The notes beneath the pieces were generated by a model. The model worked only from the letters and a program-made list of their open reading frames with translations, did not search any database and was not told where the DNA came from. Positions 14,371-15,738 of a stretch of 15,738 nucleotides of DNA are shown here, piece by piece (the stretch's first letter is position 1; the number at the start of each line of letters is the position of its first letter). Made by a program: the position numbers and the translations under genes. Location of the stretch: contig JALHJB010000028.1 in NCBI GenBank assembly GCA_022839745.1, positions 1 through 15,738 on the forward strand, given 5' to 3'. The DNA comes from Actinomycetes bacterium. Lineage in GTDB: Bacteria; Actinomycetota; Coriobacteriia; Anaerosomatales; Anaerosomataceae.

Positions 14371-14901
14371 CTACAACTTTGCGACCTGATCGAAACTGAG
14401 CTCGACAGGTGTCTCGCGGCCGAAGATCGAGACCATGACCTTCAGCTTGCCCTGGTCGGCGTTGACCTCGGCGATCACGCCGTCGAAGTCCTCAAGAGGC
14501 CCGGAGGTCACCTTCACCGGCATCCCATCGGTGAAGTCGGTCATGGTGCGCGGCTTCGCGGACGCCGCGACCCGGCCCTTGATCCGCTCGACTTCCGCGC
14601 GCGATAGCGGCACAGGCTTGGCCTGTGCGCCGACGAACCCGGTCACGCCAGGCGTGTTGCGGACGACATACCAGGAGTCGTCATCGAGCTCCATCTGCAC
14701 CAGGATGTAACCGGGGAAGACCTTCTTCTCGCTCGTGACCTTGCGGCCGCCGCTCTTGAGATCGGTGACCGTCTCCTTGGGGATGAGCACGTCGAAGATC
14801 TTGTCCTGCACGCCCATCGACTCGATGCGGTGCCGCAGGTTGGTAGCTACCTTGTTCTCGTAACCTGAGTAGGTGTGGATGACGTACCACTTCTTCGCCA
14901 T
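14371..14901 (-). CDS. nusG: Transcription termination/antitermination factor NusG
   Basis: A 176-residue elongation factor that binds RNA polymerase and links it to Rho or to the ribosome. The NGN domain spans about residues 1-105, with WYVIHTYSGYENKV near the start, FPGYILV at 62-68 and RNTPGVTGFVG at 81-91. The KOW domain is about 126-152 (GMPVKVTSGPLEDFDGVIAEV). It lacks the long acidic N-terminal extension found in many actinobacterial NusG proteins. The start is 6 nt after the secE stop, and the ribosome site AGGTAGGAC contains that TAG, which suggests translational coupling. Confidence 0.98.
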   Translation of the reverse strand: MAKKWYVIHTYSGYENKVATNLRHRIESMGVQDKIFDVLIPKETVTDLKSGGRKVTSEKKVFPGYILVQMELDDDSWYVVRNTPGVTGFVGAQAKPVPLSRAEVERIKGRVAASAKPRTMTDFTDGMPVKVTSGPLEDFDGVIAEVNADQGKLKVMVSIFGRETPVELSFDQVAKL

Positions 14902-14907
14902 ATCGTC

Positions 14908-15141
14908 CTACCTGCCGATTCCCGCGAAGATGTCGATGAACACAAACGACGAGATGCCGTCGATGACCAGCGTGAAGAGCACGAAGAAGATCAGCGTTGC
15001 GACAACGATGCCGCTGGAACTGATGACTTCCTGGCGGGTCGGCCAGATGACGCGGCGCAGCTCGGTCCGCACGTCTTTGAAGTACTTGCCGAGCCGCTTG
15101 AACACACCGGGCCTCTCGGCGCTCTTGTTGCCCTGGGTCAT
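14908..15141 (-). CDS. secE: Preprotein translocase subunit SecE
   Basis: A 77-residue single-span membrane protein of the SecYEG channel. It has an amphipathic N-terminal part with the conserved ELRRVIWPTRQEV motif (27-39) and one membrane helix at about 41-65. The open frame continues upstream through the tRNA, but the ATG at 15141 is chosen because GAGG lies about 10 nt before it and the upstream translation is read from tRNA sequence. A GTG three codons earlier sits only 1 nt from the same site and is unlikely. It is shorter than the SecE proteins of mycobacteria. Confidence 0.96.
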   Translation of the reverse strand: MTQGNKSAERPGVFKRLGKYFKDVRTELRRVIWPTRQEVISSSGIVVATLIFFVLFTLVIDGISSFVFIDIFAGIGR

Positions 15142-15213
15142 TCGCTTCACACCTCTTCCGCCCCGCCGATGCGGGACCGGTATCTCATGCCGCCGAGGCG
15201 ACCGATCGGTATC

Positions 15214-15289
15214 TGGCAGGGCAGGAGGGATTCGAACCCCCAACATCCGGTTTTGGAGACCGGCGCTCTACCGTTGGAGCTACTGCCCT
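15214..15289 (-). tRNA. tRNA-Trp (anticodon CCA)
   Basis: The minus strand folds into a full cloverleaf. The acceptor stem is AGGGCAG/CTGCCCT, the D stem GCTC/GAGC and the anticodon stem CCGGT/ACCGG with loop CTCCAAA (anticodon CCA). The T arm is GGGGG-TTCGAAT-CCCTC with one wobble. The discriminator is G, and the 3' CCA is encoded (15216-15214). A tRNA-Trp directly ahead of secE-nusG is a familiar arrangement in many bacteria. It is probably cotranscribed with rpmG and secE and released by processing. Confidence 0.97.
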
Positions 15290-15293
15290 GTTC

Positions 15294-15308
15294 CGCGCGT
15301 ATCGCGCG
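15294..15308 (-). promoter_or_regulatory. Perfect CGCGCG hairpin in the rpmG-tRNA spacer
   Basis: CGCGCG-ATA-CGCGCG forms a 6-bp GC stem with a 3-nt loop in the 35-nt spacer, 4 nt upstream of the mature tRNA 5' end. It could guide tRNA processing or protect the upstream mRNA end. There is no U-tract, so it is not a standard terminator. Confidence 0.35.
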
Positions 15309-15324
15309 ATGTCAACCGACCCGG

Positions 15325-15474
15325 CTAGCGGGTCTCCTTGTGGAGCGTGTGGGTCTGGCACCACTTGCAGTACTTCTTGTACTCGATGCGCTCCGGGTTG
15401 TTCTGCTTGTTCTTGTTCGTGGTGTAGTTGCGCCGCTTGCACTCAGTGCATGCCAGCGTGACGAGCGTTCTCAT
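15325..15474 (-). CDS. rpmG: 50S ribosomal protein L33, zinc-binding form
   Basis: A 49-residue ribosomal protein, normal for the family. Two CxxC pairs (C9/C12 and C36/C39) mark the zinc-containing C+ form, as opposed to the cysteine-free paralogue that many bacteria use when zinc is scarce. Sequence landmarks are TLACTECKRRNYTT and KKYCKWCQTHTLHKETR. The ATG is preceded by AGGAGG with 4-5 nt spacing. A promoter and a tuf terminator lie upstream, making this the first gene of the rpmG-trnW-secE-nusG unit. The stop is TAG. Confidence 0.97.
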   Translation of the reverse strand: MRTLVTLACTECKRRNYTTNKNKQNNPERIEYKKYCKWCQTHTLHKETR

Positions 15475-15495
15475 CGTTCCTCCTCACGACCATGC

Positions 15496-15528
15496 GCCGG
15501 AGTCTCCGGCTACCGGCCGCACGGTAGC
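15496..15528 (-). promoter_or_regulatory. Overlapping hairpins in the rpmG leader
   Basis: GCTACC/GGTAGC (15528-15509) and GCCGGA-GAC-TCCGGC (15510-15496) overlap by two bases, so full-length forms compete. They lie between the promoter and the rpmG ribosome site. No known leader family was recognised. Confidence 0.3.
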
Positions 15529-15530
15529 GT

Positions 15531-15560
15531 AATCTAACACCCGCCCACGGACACTGTCAA
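15531..15560 (-). promoter_or_regulatory. Sigma-70-type promoter for rpmG-trnW-secE-nusG
   Basis: TTGACA (15560-15555, perfect) is followed by an 18-nt spacer and TAGATT (15536-15531, 4 of 6). The region TGTTAGA-TTACGC closely resembles the -10 region of the str promoter (TGTTAGAGTTACGC). It sits right after the tuf terminator. Confidence 0.65.
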
Positions 15561-15585
15561 AAACCGACACCGGACGTGAGCGGCG

Positions 15586-15617
15586 AAAACGGGGCCTGGC
15601 CAGGAGCCAGGCCCCGT
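15586..15617 (-). terminator. Rho-independent terminator of the upstream tuf
   Basis: ACGGGGCCTGG (15617-15607) pairs perfectly with CCAGGCCCCGT (15599-15589) around a 7-nt loop and runs into TTTT (15589-15586). The hairpin starts 23 nt after the tuf stop. It is the only canonical intrinsic terminator in the window. Confidence 0.85.
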
Positions 15618-15640
15618 CTCGTTTCTTGTGGGGCAAAGAC

Positions 15641-15738
<98 letters not shown>

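Noticed and set aside
15142..15246. An N-terminal extension of SecE beginning LGVRIPPALPD
   Set aside because: The first residues are a translation of the T arm and acceptor stem of tRNA-Trp. The start at 15141 has its own ribosome site.
15310..15315. A perfect TTGACA (minus strand) between rpmG and tRNA-Trp
   Set aside because: No -10-like sequence lies 16-18 nt downstream, and transcription would begin inside the tRNA.

Overview
This 15.7 kb window is one continuous minus-strand stretch of core transcription and translation genes from a GC-rich bacterium. It reads from the right edge to the left: 3' end of tuf, terminator, promoter, rpmG (L33), tRNA-Trp(CCA), secE, nusG, rplK (L11), rplA (L1), L10 leader RNA, rplJ (L10), rplL (L7/L12), rpoB, rpoC, rpsL (S12), rpsG (S7), fusA (EF-G), and the 5' part of a second tuf. 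No mobile element, CRISPR array or accessory gene is visible. Every long open frame on the plus strand is antisense to a conserved gene.

The organism is most likely an actinobacterium. RpoC carries the roughly 100-residue helical insertion after residue 145 that is typical of actinobacterial beta' subunits, and RpoB and RpoC read much like mycobacterial sequences remembered from the literature. SecE (77 aa) and NusG (176 aa) are compact, unlike the extended mycobacterial and Streptomyces forms. The direct rpoC-rpsL link and the tuf gene ahead of rpmG suggest a deep lineage such as Coriobacteriia or a relative. That class-level placement is inference. The small genes that Bacillus keeps in this cluster, ybxB before rpoB and an L7Ae-like gene after rpoC, are absent.

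The cluster seems to be divided into transcription segments. Sigma-70-type promoters with 17-18 nt spacers can be read ahead of rpmG, rplJ, rpoB and rpsL. The intergenic gaps hold hairpins where attenuation or r-protein autoregulation would be expected: the L10 leader, two hairpins between rplL and rpoB, a very GC-rich hairpin after rpoC, and a 9-bp hairpin between rpsL and rpsG. A canonical terminator follows the upstream tuf.

The gene products work together: RpoB and RpoC form the RNA polymerase core, NusG couples it to translation, SecE belongs to the SecYEG translocon, and L1, L10, L11, L7/L12, L33, S7 and S12 are ribosomal proteins. EF-G and EF-Tu drive elongation at the L7/L12 stalk.

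The most unusual feature is the C-terminus of RpoC: an acidic linker of about 89 residues, then two tandem Cys3-His motifs that look like small zinc-binding modules. Other points worth a second look are Asn at the rifampicin-region position equivalent to E. coli Ser531, TAG stops in 10 of 13 visible genes, a tetranucleotide repeat in the L10 leader, and two tuf copies in direct orientation.
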